From: Maribacter sp.
GTDB taxonomy: Bacteria; Bacteroidota; Bacteroidia; Flavobacteriales; Flavobacteriaceae
Assembly: GCA_020629415.1 (NCBI GenBank)
Contig: JAHDDL010000005.1
Coordinates: 102,175 to 134,960 of the forward strand
Direction of reading: 5' to 3'
DNA length: 32,786 nt
The notes under the pieces were generated by a model. The model was not told the DNA's origin. It was given only the letters and a program-made list of their open reading frames with translations, and made no database searches. The translations under genes were made by a program, and so were the position numbers. This document shows, piece by piece, positions 8,167 through 16,491 of this stretch (the first letter of the stretch is position 1; each line of letters opens with the position of its first letter).

Positions 8167-8577
8167 TTGGGAAAGATCCTTGCAATTGATTACGGAGAAA
8201 AACGTATTGGGCTGGCAGTTACTGATGACATGAAAATGATAGCATTTGGTTTAACTACCGTTAATACTTCTGAAATCTATACCTATTTGTCAAAATATAT
8301 TCCACGCGAAAATGTAGATACAATAGTAGTAGGCGAGCCCAAACAAATGGATAATACCGCTTCTGAATCTGAAGTGCATATAGCCCCGTTCTTGGTGAAG
8401 TTGGCAGAATTATTCCCAACTATTCCCATAAAAAGGCATGATGAACGTTTTACCTCTAAAATGGCATTTCAGACTATGTTAGATAGCGGACTTAAGAAGA
8501 AACAAAGAAAAAACAAGGCATTGATAGATGAGATCAGTGCAACGATTATATTACAAGATTTTTTAAAAACAGTTTAA
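8167..8577 (+). CDS. ruvX: YqgF/RuvX-family putative Holliday junction resolvase / pre-16S rRNA nuclease
   Basis: A 136-aa RNase H-fold protein with the expected motifs: ILAIDYGEKRIGLAVTDD (first catalytic Asp), TIVVGEPKQMDNTASES, PIKRHDERFTSKMA and the C-terminal IDEISATIILQDFL. YqgF proteins are linked to 16S rRNA 5' maturation and, in some species, to junction resolution or antitermination. The start must be TTG at 8167: the motif IDYG begins at residue 7 and the next in-frame ATG falls after it. Weak TTG initiation right behind the promoter box may keep levels low. The stop abuts the def ATG with no gap, so the two are cotranscribed and probably coupled. Confidence 0.93.
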   Translation: MGKILAIDYGEKRIGLAVTDDMKMIAFGLTTVNTSEIYTYLSKYIPRENVDTIVVGEPKQMDNTASESEVHIAPFLVKLAELFPTIPIKRHDERFTSKMAFQTMLDSGLKKKQRKNKALIDEISATIILQDFLKTV

Positions 8578-9168
8578 ATGATTTTACCCATTATTGCTTA
8601 CGGTGATCCCGTATTAAGAAAAGTTGCGGATGATATTGATAAAGATTATCCAAAACTGAATGAGTTGATTGCTAACATGTGGGAAACCATGTATAATGCT
8701 AGTGGTGTAGGTCTTGCGGCTCCACAAATAGGGCTGCCAATTCGTATATTTTTAGTTGATACTACCCCTTTTTCAGGTGATGAGGATTTAACGGAAGATG
8801 AGCAAAAACAATTAGATGGTTTTAAACGAGTTTTTATCAATGCTACAATTGAAGAAGAAACTGGTGATGAATGGGCATTTAATGAAGGTTGCCTAAGTAT
8901 ACCAGATGTTCGCGAAGATGTAAGTAGAAAAGGGACTATTAAAATTACTTATTTAGATGAGAATTTTAAAAAGCACGAAGAAACGTATGACGGTCTTTTA
9001 GCAAGAGTAATTCAACACGAATATGATCACATAGAAGGGGTGTTGTTTACAGATAAATTATCCGCTTTAAAGAAGAGAATGTTAAAGGGAAGATTGACCA
9101 ATATATCTAAAGGAAAGATCAATGTTGACTACCGTATGAAATTTCCTGTAAAGAAAAAAGGACGTTAA
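8578..9168 (+). CDS. def: Peptide deformylase
   Basis: A 196-aa deformylase that removes the N-formyl group from nascent proteins using a bound metal, usually Fe2+. All three motifs are intact: GVGLAAPQIG (43-52), EGCLS (E103-S107, with metal ligand C105) and HEYDH (147-151, with metal ligands H147 and H151 and catalytic E148). An acidic insert between motifs 1 and 2 (GDEDLTEDEQKQLDG) is common in Bacteroidota enzymes. It begins directly after the ruvX stop, a pairing widespread in this phylum. Confidence 0.97.
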   Translation: MILPIIAYGDPVLRKVADDIDKDYPKLNELIANMWETMYNASGVGLAAPQIGLPIRIFLVDTTPFSGDEDLTEDEQKQLDGFKRVFINATIEEETGDEWAFNEGCLSIPDVREDVSRKGTIKITYLDENFKKHEETYDGLLARVIQHEYDHIEGVLFTDKLSALKKRMLKGRLTNISKGKINVDYRMKFPVKKKGR

Positions 9169-9228
9169 AATGCCTTTATAATTAATAGAAAAGTGTAATA
9201 TTTGTCCACTGAAAATTTAAAATAGTTT

Positions 9229-9657
9229 ATGGGGTTAGAGAAAATTTTATCCGTTGCAGGAAAACCAGGTTTGTATAAATTGATTACTCAGACCAGAACA
9301 GGTTTCGTGGCGGAATCTTTGTTAGACGGAAAAAGAATTACGGTAAGCTTGCGTAGTAGTGTTAGTGTATTGTCCGAAATAGCTATTTATACGCTTGAGG
9401 AAGAAGTGCCTTTAAGAGATGTATTTAAGAAAATACAAGAAAAGGAAAACGGTGGTAAAACATCAATTGGCCATAAAGAAGAGAAAATAAAGTTAGAAGA
9501 GTACTTTTTTGAAGTATTGCCAAATTATGATGAAGATCGTGTATACGTTAGTGATATTAAGAAGGTCATTCAATGGTATAACATTTTGACCGAAAATAAA
9601 ATTACCGATTTTTCAAGTGAAGAAGTTGCAAGTGAAGAAGCTTCTGAGGAAGAATAG
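9229..9657 (+). CDS. DUF5606 domain protein
   Basis: The 142-aa protein starts LEKILSVAGKPGLYKLITQT with AESLLDGKRITVSLRSSVSVLSEIAIYT, the recognisable N-terminal part of the Bacteroidota DUF5606 family, an SH3-like beta fold of about 50 residues followed by a helical part. The later DEDRVYVSDIKKVIQWYNIL segment is also typical. The tail is acidic (SSEEVASEEASEEE). Its role is unknown; it is often close to def. It lies 60 bp after def with an imperfect -7-like sequence (TAATATTTG near 9199) in the gap, so it could be read from its own promoter or from ruvX-def. An intrinsic terminator follows the stop. Confidence 0.85.
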   Translation: MGLEKILSVAGKPGLYKLITQTRTGFVAESLLDGKRITVSLRSSVSVLSEIAIYTLEEEVPLRDVFKKIQEKENGGKTSIGHKEEKIKLEEYFFEVLPNYDEDRVYVSDIKKVIQWYNILTENKITDFSSEEVASEEASEEE

Positions 9658-9678
9658 TCGTTTACTACATTATATAAA

Positions 9679-9706
9679 GAAAAAGCCCTAAAAGGGCTTT
9701 TTTTTT
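9679..9706 (+). terminator. Intrinsic terminator after the DUF5606 gene
   Basis: AGCCCT (9684-9689) pairs with AGGGCT (9693-9698) across an AAA loop, preceded by an A run and followed by nine T residues. It ends the ruvX-def-DUF5606 segment. Confidence 0.9.
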
Positions 9707-9876
9707 GCTTAAAACCTAACTGGAAAGTTATTCTAACCTTTTCTGTAAGTCGTTCATCTATGGTTTATTGACTTTCATCTACACATTTTATTTATACGTC
9801 TCAGGTCAACTGGTTTAAGATTTTTAATACTGCAATTTTGCGGTGTAGTTTAAGAATAAAAACGAAATTTTAAGAT

Positions 9877-10965
9877 ATGAGTGTAGTTGATTTTGATATG
9901 AATTGTGAATTGAAAAGTGCTTTTTTTGAAAATGCCTACTCGCCCTTTGTAATTCTAAATCGAGACATGAATTTTGTAGATGTAAATCAGGCAAGTGTAG
10001 ATACCATTGGTATTAAAAAAGAGAATTTTATAGGTAAGAATTTGCTGGATATATTTCCTCATCTAGAAGGTACGGAAAGGTACGATGCTTATAGAAACGT
10101 AATTGAAACAGGTGAACCCGTAGGTTTTGACGAGCTTTCTTTTAAAGGTGAATTTGCTGAGTATACCTTTATGTCAAGGGCATTTAAAATAGGGGATTAC
10201 TTGGGCATTACCACTCTAGATGTAACGAACACAATAGATACTATTCAAAAATTAAAAAGTACACAGGCTTCATTGACAGAGGTCAACAATGATCTTAAAA
10301 AGAAGAATCAAGAGCTTGAAGAATTTTCATATGTAGCTGCACACGATATAAGAGCCCCACTTACCAATTTAAAAGGTTTGCTAAGGATGGCGTCGGATTC
10401 TGAAACGAGTACTGATGAGTTGGGTCCAATCGTTGAAAAAATGGAAGTAGTAACGAAGGTAATGTGCGACAAAATTACAGCTCTAAACATGGTAATAGCT
10501 ACAAAATCAAATTTTGGGAGTCCAAAGAAGGAACTTAATTTCTCAGATGTATTCGGTGAAGTAAAATCTGTTTTTTCAAAAGAAATCATAGAGGGTAGAA
10601 CTATCATCAAAGAAGATTATTCTAGCTGCCCTGTTATTGACTATAATCATCAACAGTTAGAAACCATTCTACAGACATTGATGTCAAATGCCCTTACATA
10701 CAGGCATCCAAAAAGAAAACTGAGTATTAAAATTGAGACTAAGATGGTCAAAGGAAAGGTTCAGTTGTCCTTTAGGGACAATGGTCTTGGATTTGACCAA
10801 GATTTGACCATGAACGTATTTGCTCTTTTTAAGCGAATGCATACCCACAAGGATGGTCTGGGCGTAGGGCTATATATCGTAAAAACGATTATCAACGAGA
10901 ACAATGGTTCTATTGATGTAAAGAGCCAGGTAAATAAAGGAACAGAGTTTATCATTACATTTTAA
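9877..10965 (+). CDS. PAS-domain sensor histidine kinase
   Basis: A 362-aa soluble kinase with no membrane segment. Domains: PAS fold about 15-125 (PFVILNRDMNFVDVNQASVDTIG), a short coiled coil about 125-150 (LTEVNNDLKKKNQELEEF), a HisKA segment with H-box YVAAHDIRAPLTNLKG (phospho-acceptor H156), and HATPase_c with N-box LMSNALTYRHP (N271), G1 DNGLGFD (301-307), F-box LFKRMH and G2 GLGVGLYIV (327-335). It should autophosphorylate in response to a cytoplasmic signal. The receiver gene follows 34 bp later and is the obvious partner, although that protein has no DNA-binding output domain. Confidence 0.9.
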   Translation: MSVVDFDMNCELKSAFFENAYSPFVILNRDMNFVDVNQASVDTIGIKKENFIGKNLLDIFPHLEGTERYDAYRNVIETGEPVGFDELSFKGEFAEYTFMSRAFKIGDYLGITTLDVTNTIDTIQKLKSTQASLTEVNNDLKKKNQELEEFSYVAAHDIRAPLTNLKGLLRMASDSETSTDELGPIVEKMEVVTKVMCDKITALNMVIATKSNFGSPKKELNFSDVFGEVKSVFSKEIIEGRTIIKEDYSSCPVIDYNHQQLETILQTLMSNALTYRHPKRKLSIKIETKMVKGKVQLSFRDNGLGFDQDLTMNVFALFKRMHTHKDGLGVGLYIVKTIINENNGSIDVKSQVNKGTEFIITF

Positions 10966-10999
10966 ATAAATAACTAAACCCAAATTAAAACTAGATACT

Positions 11000-11386
11000 A
11001 TGATACGAATATTGATAATAGAAGACGATGAAGTAACTAATTTCATTACCAAAACAAACCTAGAAAAATTTGGATATAAAAACATATCCATAGCCCTAAC
11101 AGGGCAAGAAGGCCTTGACTATTTAAAAACCAATGCTTGCCCTGACATTATTTTGCTTGATATTAACATGCCCGTTTTAGATGGATGGGATTTTCTTAAT
11201 GCCATAAATGAGATGAAACTTTGTACAGAAGTTCCTGTGGTAATTACGACATCCTCATTTAGACCAGATGATAAGTTGAAAGCGTCTAGCTATCATAATA
11301 TTGTTGAGTACTTAGAAAAGCCCATCAATTTTAAATATTTAAATACGATTTTGGATAATATAAAATCAAAAACATATGACCTGTAA
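11000..11386 (+). CDS. Receiver-only (CheY-like) response regulator
   Basis: A 128-aa stand-alone receiver domain. It shows the acidic pocket IEDDEV (residues 8-11), phospho-acceptor D54 in IILLDINMPVLDGWDF, the switch Ser/Thr in VVITTSSF and the conserved Lys in YLEKPIN. There is no effector domain, so output must be by protein-protein contact or phosphotransfer. It is cotranscribed with the PAS kinase upstream and is followed by a palindrome that can terminate transcription from both sides. Confidence 0.93.
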   Translation: MIRILIIEDDEVTNFITKTNLEKFGYKNISIALTGQEGLDYLKTNACPDIILLDINMPVLDGWDFLNAINEMKLCTEVPVVITTSSFRPDDKLKASSYHNIVEYLEKPINFKYLNTILDNIKSKTYDL

Positions 11387-11393
11387 AAGATAA

Positions 11394-11419
11394 AAGCCTT
11401 GAAAAATTTTTCAAGGCTT
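11394..11419. terminator. Perfect palindrome, probable bidirectional terminator
   Basis: A 26-bp perfect palindrome (half-site AAGCCTTGAAAAA, 11394-11406) lies between the convergent receiver and GH20 genes, 8 bp and 21 bp from their stops. On the minus strand it is followed by TTATCTTTT, so termination of the GH20 operon is the better supported direction. Confidence 0.75.
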
Positions 11420-11439
11420 GTGCAATTTCGTTTGTTTAG

Positions 11440-13059
11440 TTAGTCTTTTTCAATAGTTTCATAGGTGTAATCACTTTTTTTCCAATCGATCAAGGCAGAA
11501 GGGTAATACTTTACATCCATTCTATCTAAAAAAGGTGCCTGATCGGCCAATCTATCTTTATAATTTTCCCAATCCCTATTTTCTTTAATGCTCCAACTTA
11601 ATTCAGAATAGCCAATAATTCTTGGAAAAGCCAAATACTCTAGCTCATCTATATTGCTAATGGTTTCTGACCATAATGGTGCTTCTACGCCTAAAATGTT
11701 TTCCTTTGGTATGCCATATTCTTCTGGGGACCAAATGTATGCGGTATCTACCGGTATATAGCCTGCCCAGTGGAGTCCAAATTTAGATAAGGTATCGTAT
11801 TCCATATCCAAATAAGCTTTTTTTGCAGGCGAAACAATAATTTGCATTCCTTTATCGACTGCTTTTTTAGCATTTTCTTCACTGGCCCACCATTGTGAAA
11901 TTGATGTAGAGTCTATGTCCGCTATAGCCACTTCGTCCCAACCTATCATTTGTTTACCATGTTTGTGAACAATTTTTTCAACCTTATTGATAAAGTGTAT
12001 GTAGTCTTTCTTTTTAGTAACATGACTTTCATCTCCGCCCACATGAAAATAGGGGCCGGGAGTAATTGCTGCAATTTCTCTTACTACATCATCTATAAAT
12101 GCATACACGGTATCTTTTCTTGTGTCAAAAGTGCTGAAGCCAACACGCATACCTTCATATAATTTAGGAGTTTTTCCATTACCGTTCAAGAACGGATAAG
12201 AAACCGATGCTGCATTTGTATGGCCGGGCATATCGATCTCAGGGATAATGGTCATATATCTTTCTGCTGCGTAACGTACTATTTCCTTATAATCTTCTTG
12301 GGTGAAAAATCCACCGGATTCTCCGCCAACTTCTGTACTACCACCCACTTCAGTTAGCTTTGGCCATGATTTAATTTCAATTCTCCATCCTTGGTCGTCA
12401 CTTAGGTGCAGGTGAAGCATATTTATTTTGTAATACGATAAAAGGTCAATATATTTTTTAACATCATCAACGCTAAAAAAATGTCTTGCCACATCTAACA
12501 TGGAGCCTCTATATGCAAAATTAGGGCTGTCTATAATCTTCCCAGAGGGCACTGGCCATATTTTTTGAGGAGCCAAAGTGTCGTTACTCTTCAAAGGCAC
12601 TAATTGTCTCAGGGTCTGTATACCTCTAAATGCTCCTTCAGCCGTGTTGGAGTTGATGATAATGGAATCTTGATTTATGTACAGTTGATATGCCTCTGGT
12701 GTCTTTAAATCAATACTATCGCTCTGGTTAATGTAAATTACCCGTTCTACCGTATTTGCCCCCTGGGTGTTTACAGGTATGGTAAGATTGATTTTGTCCT
12801 TTAATTTATTGGCTAAAAAGGTACCTACTTCTTCAAAACCCGTGGCATTTTTAGAAGTGTAGATAGCGGTAAATTGATCTAAAGGAAACGCGGAGTTTGT
12901 TGGTATCGTTTTTAAAGGCTTTGGTATTAGGCTTGCTTCTGACAAATCTGTTACGGGCATTGCAATCCGTTCTTTCTTTTCTTCGGTACAAGCTATTAAA
13001 AGCAGGGTCAAGCTTGCAAAAAATAGACATCGAATACAAAAGGTCTTCATCATGTTCAT
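11440..13059 (-). CDS. Beta-N-acetylhexosaminidase, GH20 lipoprotein
   Basis: The 539-aa protein has a lipoprotein signal ending LLLIAC (Cys24), a GH20b-type N-terminal domain (about 40-175), and a GH20 TIM barrel. Catalytic features are clear: RGSMLDVARHFF (184-195), LHLSDDQGWRIEI (217-229), EIDMPGHTNAA, and HVGGDES with the catalytic Asp343-Glu344 pair that uses the substrate acetamido group. It would release terminal GlcNAc or GalNAc from chito-oligosaccharides, glycans or peptidoglycan fragments outside the inner membrane. It is the last gene of the aquaglyceroporin-esterase-SGNH-GH20 operon (3-bp gap). Three nearby ATGs (13059, 13053, 13050) are possible starts. Confidence 0.93.
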   Translation of the reverse strand: MNMMKTFCIRCLFFASLTLLLIACTEEKKERIAMPVTDLSEASLIPKPLKTIPTNSAFPLDQFTAIYTSKNATGFEEVGTFLANKLKDKINLTIPVNTQGANTVERVIYINQSDSIDLKTPEAYQLYINQDSIIINSNTAEGAFRGIQTLRQLVPLKSNDTLAPQKIWPVPSGKIIDSPNFAYRGSMLDVARHFFSVDDVKKYIDLLSYYKINMLHLHLSDDQGWRIEIKSWPKLTEVGGSTEVGGESGGFFTQEDYKEIVRYAAERYMTIIPEIDMPGHTNAASVSYPFLNGNGKTPKLYEGMRVGFSTFDTRKDTVYAFIDDVVREIAAITPGPYFHVGGDESHVTKKKDYIHFINKVEKIVHKHGKQMIGWDEVAIADIDSTSISQWWASEENAKKAVDKGMQIIVSPAKKAYLDMEYDTLSKFGLHWAGYIPVDTAYIWSPEEYGIPKENILGVEAPLWSETISNIDELEYLAFPRIIGYSELSWSIKENRDWENYKDRLADQAPFLDRMDVKYYPSALIDWKKSDYTYETIEKD

Positions 13060-13062
13060 TAA

Positions 13063-13752
13063 TTAGGGTTGGTTTACTAGATCTTTCATGGCCTCATACC
13101 AAATATCATATCCTTTTTGGTTCATATGCAGACCGTCTTCTATAAATATATCGGTTTTGAGTTTTCGTTTGTCCAACATTGGTTTCCAGACGTCTACATA
13201 GAATAGTGAGGGGTCATTTTTTGCAAAACGATTCATTTTTCTATTTAACCTTTTATATTTATGTCTAATTTTCCATCTACTGATACTTGGTTTTGCCGAT
13301 ATTAAAATAACTTGTGTAGCGTCATTTTTAGTTTTTATTCGACGGATGATCTCTGTGGTGGTACTAAGAACGTCAGTAGGGCTTTTTTTTGCCCATAAAT
13401 CATTATCTCCCTCGTAGATAAAAACTTTTTTGGGGTTGTATGATAAGATCAACTCATCTATAAATAACAGAAGGTCTGCTGCTTGAGAACCTCCAAAACC
13501 ACTATTTATAATTTGATGGTCTGGAAACTCATCTTGCAATTTTCTCCATAACCGTATACTTGAACTACCGGTGAATACAATAGTTTCTTTGCTTGAATCC
13601 CAAATACTGTCATATTTAGCGGTGATATCTTTAACCTCGTTCGTAAATACATTTTCTGTTTGTGCAAAGCTGGATAGTGAAACTATCATTGCAAAAACCA
13701 TAAGTATTTCTATTTTTTTTAAGTCATTTAAAAGAGGTGATATCATAAACAT
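13063..13752 (-). CDS. Secreted SGNH/GDSL-type hydrolase
   Basis: With the ATG at 13752 the protein is 229 aa. A hydrophobic signal (ILMVFAMIVSLSSFAQ, ending near residue 31) predicts export. SGNH blocks are visible: VFTGSSSIRLW (nucleophile Ser63), INSGFGGSQAADLL (block II Gly), YEGDNDLW (block III Asn) and EDGLHMNQKGY (catalytic Asp/His). Such enzymes remove acetyl or acyl esters from carbohydrates or lipids; the substrate is unknown. A longer open frame to 13818 would run into the upstream esterase, so I prefer the start 5 bp after that gene's stop. It is the third gene of the four-gene operon. Confidence 0.85.
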   Translation of the reverse strand: MFMISPLLNDLKKIEILMVFAMIVSLSSFAQTENVFTNEVKDITAKYDSIWDSSKETIVFTGSSSIRLWRKLQDEFPDHQIINSGFGGSQAADLLLFIDELILSYNPKKVFIYEGDNDLWAKKSPTDVLSTTTEIIRRIKTKNDATQVILISAKPSISRWKIRHKYKRLNRKMNRFAKNDPSLFYVDVWKPMLDKRKLKTDIFIEDGLHMNQKGYDIWYEAMKDLVNQP

Positions 13753-13757
13753 GTGCG

Positions 13758-14630
13758 CTATTTTTTTGCTAGGGTCAACCCTTCTATCAAGGCCCATTCG
13801 TAAAATCTTTCTATCCAATTATCAGAGGGGAGGTTTTGTTTTTTCATTCCAAATCCGTGTCCGCCTTTAGAATACATGTGCATTCCTGTATTTTTTCCAT
13901 TTGTTAACCAAGCAGAATATAAATCTGTACTAGGTTTGGCCAAGCCTAATGGATCATCTGAAGCACAGACTAGCAACATTGGCGGTGCATCTTGCGGTAC
14001 GCTATATTCACCCATAACCGTCATCCAAGGATAAACGGGTACTATAAAGTTTGGTCTATTTGCTTCGGTATAGTTAAAAGTAACACCCATGGTAACCGCG
14101 CCACCTGCTGAAAATCCCATAAACCCAATTTTGTTAGGGTCTAATTTCATTTCATTGGCATTTGTTCTTACATAAGTAATTGCGGCAAGACCATCAGCAA
14201 CAGAAAGTGGTAAAACAGGAGTAACTCGTTCTCCGATCTTTGCAGGGTTGGTAGCGGCTTCGTCAGTAATTTCTTTAATGCCGTCAATCCGCGTAGGCAC
14301 TAGTCTGTATTTTAATACAAACGCGGTTATACCTTGTTTGTTCAACCACTTGGCAACAGCTCTGCCTTCACTTTCAATACTTAAACCGTATAGTCCACCG
14401 CCGGGAGCTACAATAACGCTGGTCCCATTTGGTGCTTCCGCTTCAAAAACCTCAAGTCTTGGTACAGAAACATTGGTGACCACTTCATTTTCCCAAATGT
14501 CAGAGTAATATTCTCTTTCTGCTGTAGACCATTTTACATTGTTACTTTCTTCATAAGGTAGGTCTACTATTTTTTGGGCCAGTACATTCATAGATATAAA
14601 AATACAGGTAAGTAAAATAAGATGCTTCAT
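13758..14630 (-). CDS. Secreted alpha/beta-hydrolase (carbohydrate esterase-like)
   Basis: The 290-aa product from the ATG at 14630 has a signal peptide (MKHLILLTCIFISMNVLAQ). It then shows SVIVAPGGGLYGLS (oxyanion-hole motif like the HGGG of hormone-sensitive-lipase-type esterases), FVLKYRLVP, the nucleophile elbow GFMGFSAGGAV (GxSxG), DDPLG, and SKGGHGFGM carrying the likely catalytic His. This is the pattern of acetyl-xylan-esterase or BD-FAE-like enzymes. The purine-rich AAAAAGAAGAAT just upstream supports this start over the longer frame beginning at 14657, which would overlap the aquaporin gene. It is the second gene of the operon. Confidence 0.87.
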   Translation of the reverse strand: MKHLILLTCIFISMNVLAQKIVDLPYEESNNVKWSTAEREYYSDIWENEVVTNVSVPRLEVFEAEAPNGTSVIVAPGGGLYGLSIESEGRAVAKWLNKQGITAFVLKYRLVPTRIDGIKEITDEAATNPAKIGERVTPVLPLSVADGLAAITYVRTNANEMKLDPNKIGFMGFSAGGAVTMGVTFNYTEANRPNFIVPVYPWMTVMGEYSVPQDAPPMLLVCASDDPLGLAKPSTDLYSAWLTNGKNTGMHMYSKGGHGFGMKKQNLPSDNWIERFYEWALIEGLTLAKK

Positions 14631-14640
14631 ATTCTTCTTT

Positions 14641-15372
14641 TTATTGCATAGTTTCAATAAACATATATAAAAGTGCTGCTAATACTCCACCAATAATTGG
14701 ACCTACGATCGGCACCCAAGCATAGCTCCAATTACTATTTCCTTTATTTTTTATAGGTAGTAAAGCATGCAGTAAGCGTGGTCCAAAATCACGCGCAGGG
14801 TTAATGGCATAACCCGTAGGTCCTCCTAGACCAAAACCTATGCCCATAACCAGTAATGCTACCGGTAGTGCATCAAGCGATCCTAAAGATACCGAACTTT
14901 CACCCATGCTGCCACCTGCAATATAGAATACCCCAAAAACAAGTGCAAAAGCGCCAATGATTTCAGTGACCATGTTCCAAAACGGACTTTTTATTGCCGG
15001 GGAGGTGGAAAAAGTGGCTAAAATAGCATCGGCATCCTCTGTAGCTTCATACTGCTTTTTGTAATTGAACCATACTAAAAGGTTGCCCATCATGGCTCCT
15101 AAAATTTGAGCTACAATATAGCCAGGGACCAAGGTCCATGAAAATTTTCCGGCAACTGCCAGTGCAACGGTCACCGCAGGGTTTAAATGAGCACCGCTGG
15201 CATCGGCAGAGATAAACACGCCAATGAACACTGCAATACCCCAGGCGAGAGAAATGCCTGTCCACCCTGCATCGGCTCCCTTTGTTCCTTTTAAAACGAG
15301 ATTGGCAACGATACCGTTTCCTATTAGAATTAACATTGCGGTGCCAATAAATTCAAAAAAATATGTAATCAT
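14641..15372 (-). CDS. MIP-family channel, aquaglyceroporin type
   Basis: A 243-aa six-helix channel with both half-helix signatures: HLNPAVTVA (N64-A66) and YAINPARDFGPRLL (N191-A193). The Asp after NPAR (D195) and the preceding GGPTGYAINPARDFGP match GlpF-like glycerol facilitators rather than strict water channels. It should pass glycerol or similar small polyols across the inner membrane. It is the first gene of an operon with two secreted esterases and a hexosaminidase, so the solute may be a small product released outside. No glycerol kinase is nearby, which leaves the physiological solute open. Confidence 0.9.
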   Translation of the reverse strand: MITYFFEFIGTAMLILIGNGIVANLVLKGTKGADAGWTGISLAWGIAVFIGVFISADASGAHLNPAVTVALAVAGKFSWTLVPGYIVAQILGAMMGNLLVWFNYKKQYEATEDADAILATFSTSPAIKSPFWNMVTEIIGAFALVFGVFYIAGGSMGESSVSLGSLDALPVALLVMGIGFGLGGPTGYAINPARDFGPRLLHALLPIKNKGNSNWSYAWVPIVGPIIGGVLAALLYMFIETMQ

Positions 15373-15474
15373 AATTTGGTTGGATTTTAAGTCGTTTAAG
15401 ATAATTAAAATCGAGGAATTATGAATATTTAAATGTATTTGTTGTGTAATTAATAATTAATAATACCGAATTAT

Positions 15475-15493
15475 GTGAATATCAATGATTCAC
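15475..15493. promoter_or_regulatory. Inverted repeat upstream of the aquaglyceroporin operon
   Basis: GTGAAT (15475-15480) and ATTCAC (15488-15493) form 6-bp arms separated by 7 bp, in the 207-bp gap upstream of the aquaglyceroporin gene. It could be an operator; no matching regulator is in the window. The gap is otherwise AT-rich with no clear TAnnTTTG box. Confidence 0.3.
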
Positions 15494-15579
15494 GTTGTTG
15501 TTTACTTTTAAACACGCTTTTTAAAAGGGAGATTTTAAACCAAAACTTAGCAGTTAATAAGACTCATATAGCGTGCTTT

Positions 15580-16482
15580 TTAATATCTAACGCCGTGAAC
15601 ATTCATTGGTAAGGTATACACAGATCCCATAGCGGTAATAAATAATATGTTGTGATTTTTACCACCAAAAGTTACGTTAGCCGTCCAGTTTTCATTTATG
15701 GGTATATTCTTAAGTAATTTTCCATTAGAATTAAAAATGGTTACACCTTCGCCGGTCAAATAAACATTTCCTTTATTATCGATCGTCATGCCATCAGAGC
15801 CCATGTTGGTAAAAAGTTTGCGGTCGCTTAATTTGCCGTTTTCCTTAATAGAGTAGGAGTAGGTTTTTTTATCGCCAATATCCGCAATGTAAAGTGTCTT
15901 TCCATCGGCAGTACCTATTATTCCATTAGGTTGTACAAAACCTGTTGCAATTACAGAGACTTCTTTTGTATTTGGGGATATATAATACACGTTCTTTTCT
16001 TTAATGTCAGCTACTGTTCTAGACCAATATTTCCTTTGGTAATAAGGGTCGGTGAAATAGATACCTCCTTTTGGGTCTACCCAAATATCATTAGGTCCGT
16101 TTAATTTTTTGCCTTTAAAGGTTGTTATCAAGGTGTCAACGTTACCATTTTTATCTATGAGCCATAATTCATTTTTTTCGTCCGCAGCGGCCAGCAAATT
16201 TCCGTCATGGTCAAAATATAAGCCATTTGCCCTTCCTGCGGGTTCTTTAAATACGGTCAATGAATTGTTGGTCGCGTTCCACTTTATAATTTTATCATTG
16301 GGTTGATCTGTGAAAAATACATTACCATCCTTATCGGCAGCAGGGCCTTCCGTAAAGCTGTATTCGTTAGAAATTTGAACCGGTTTTACATCATTTTGGA
16401 ATAAGGGCAATTGCTGGGATTTGCAAGAGAATGTAGCTATTGCCACGGTAATCATACTTAATAATTTATAGATGTTCTTCAT
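15580..16482 (-). CDS. SMP-30/gluconolactonase/LRE-family lipoprotein
   Basis: A 300-aa beta-propeller protein with an SPII-type start (MITVAIATFSCKSQQ, Cys20). Typical motifs: SFTEGPAADKDGNVFFTDQ, the repeated DKNGNV/DPKGGIYFTDPYY blades, LNGPNDIWVDPKG (metal-binding Asn-Asp region), FVQPNGIIGTADGKTLYIAD and IGDKKTYSYS. The family hydrolyses sugar lactones in a metal-dependent way. Periplasmic location and the exported isomerase partner (9 bp upstream) suggest oxidation/lactone chemistry on extracytoplasmic sugars, but the substrate is unknown. Confidence 0.88.
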   Translation of the reverse strand: MKNIYKLLSMITVAIATFSCKSQQLPLFQNDVKPVQISNEYSFTEGPAADKDGNVFFTDQPNDKIIKWNATNNSLTVFKEPAGRANGLYFDHDGNLLAAADEKNELWLIDKNGNVDTLITTFKGKKLNGPNDIWVDPKGGIYFTDPYYQRKYWSRTVADIKEKNVYYISPNTKEVSVIATGFVQPNGIIGTADGKTLYIADIGDKKTYSYSIKENGKLSDRKLFTNMGSDGMTIDNKGNVYLTGEGVTIFNSNGKLLKNIPINENWTANVTFGGKNHNILFITAMGSVYTLPMNVHGVRY

Positions 16483-16491
16483 TGTTTTAAC

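Noticed and set aside
13753-13818. N-terminal extension of the SGNH hydrolase to 13818
   Set aside because: It lies mostly inside the upstream esterase gene and would bury the signal peptide; start at 13752 fits the operon spacing.
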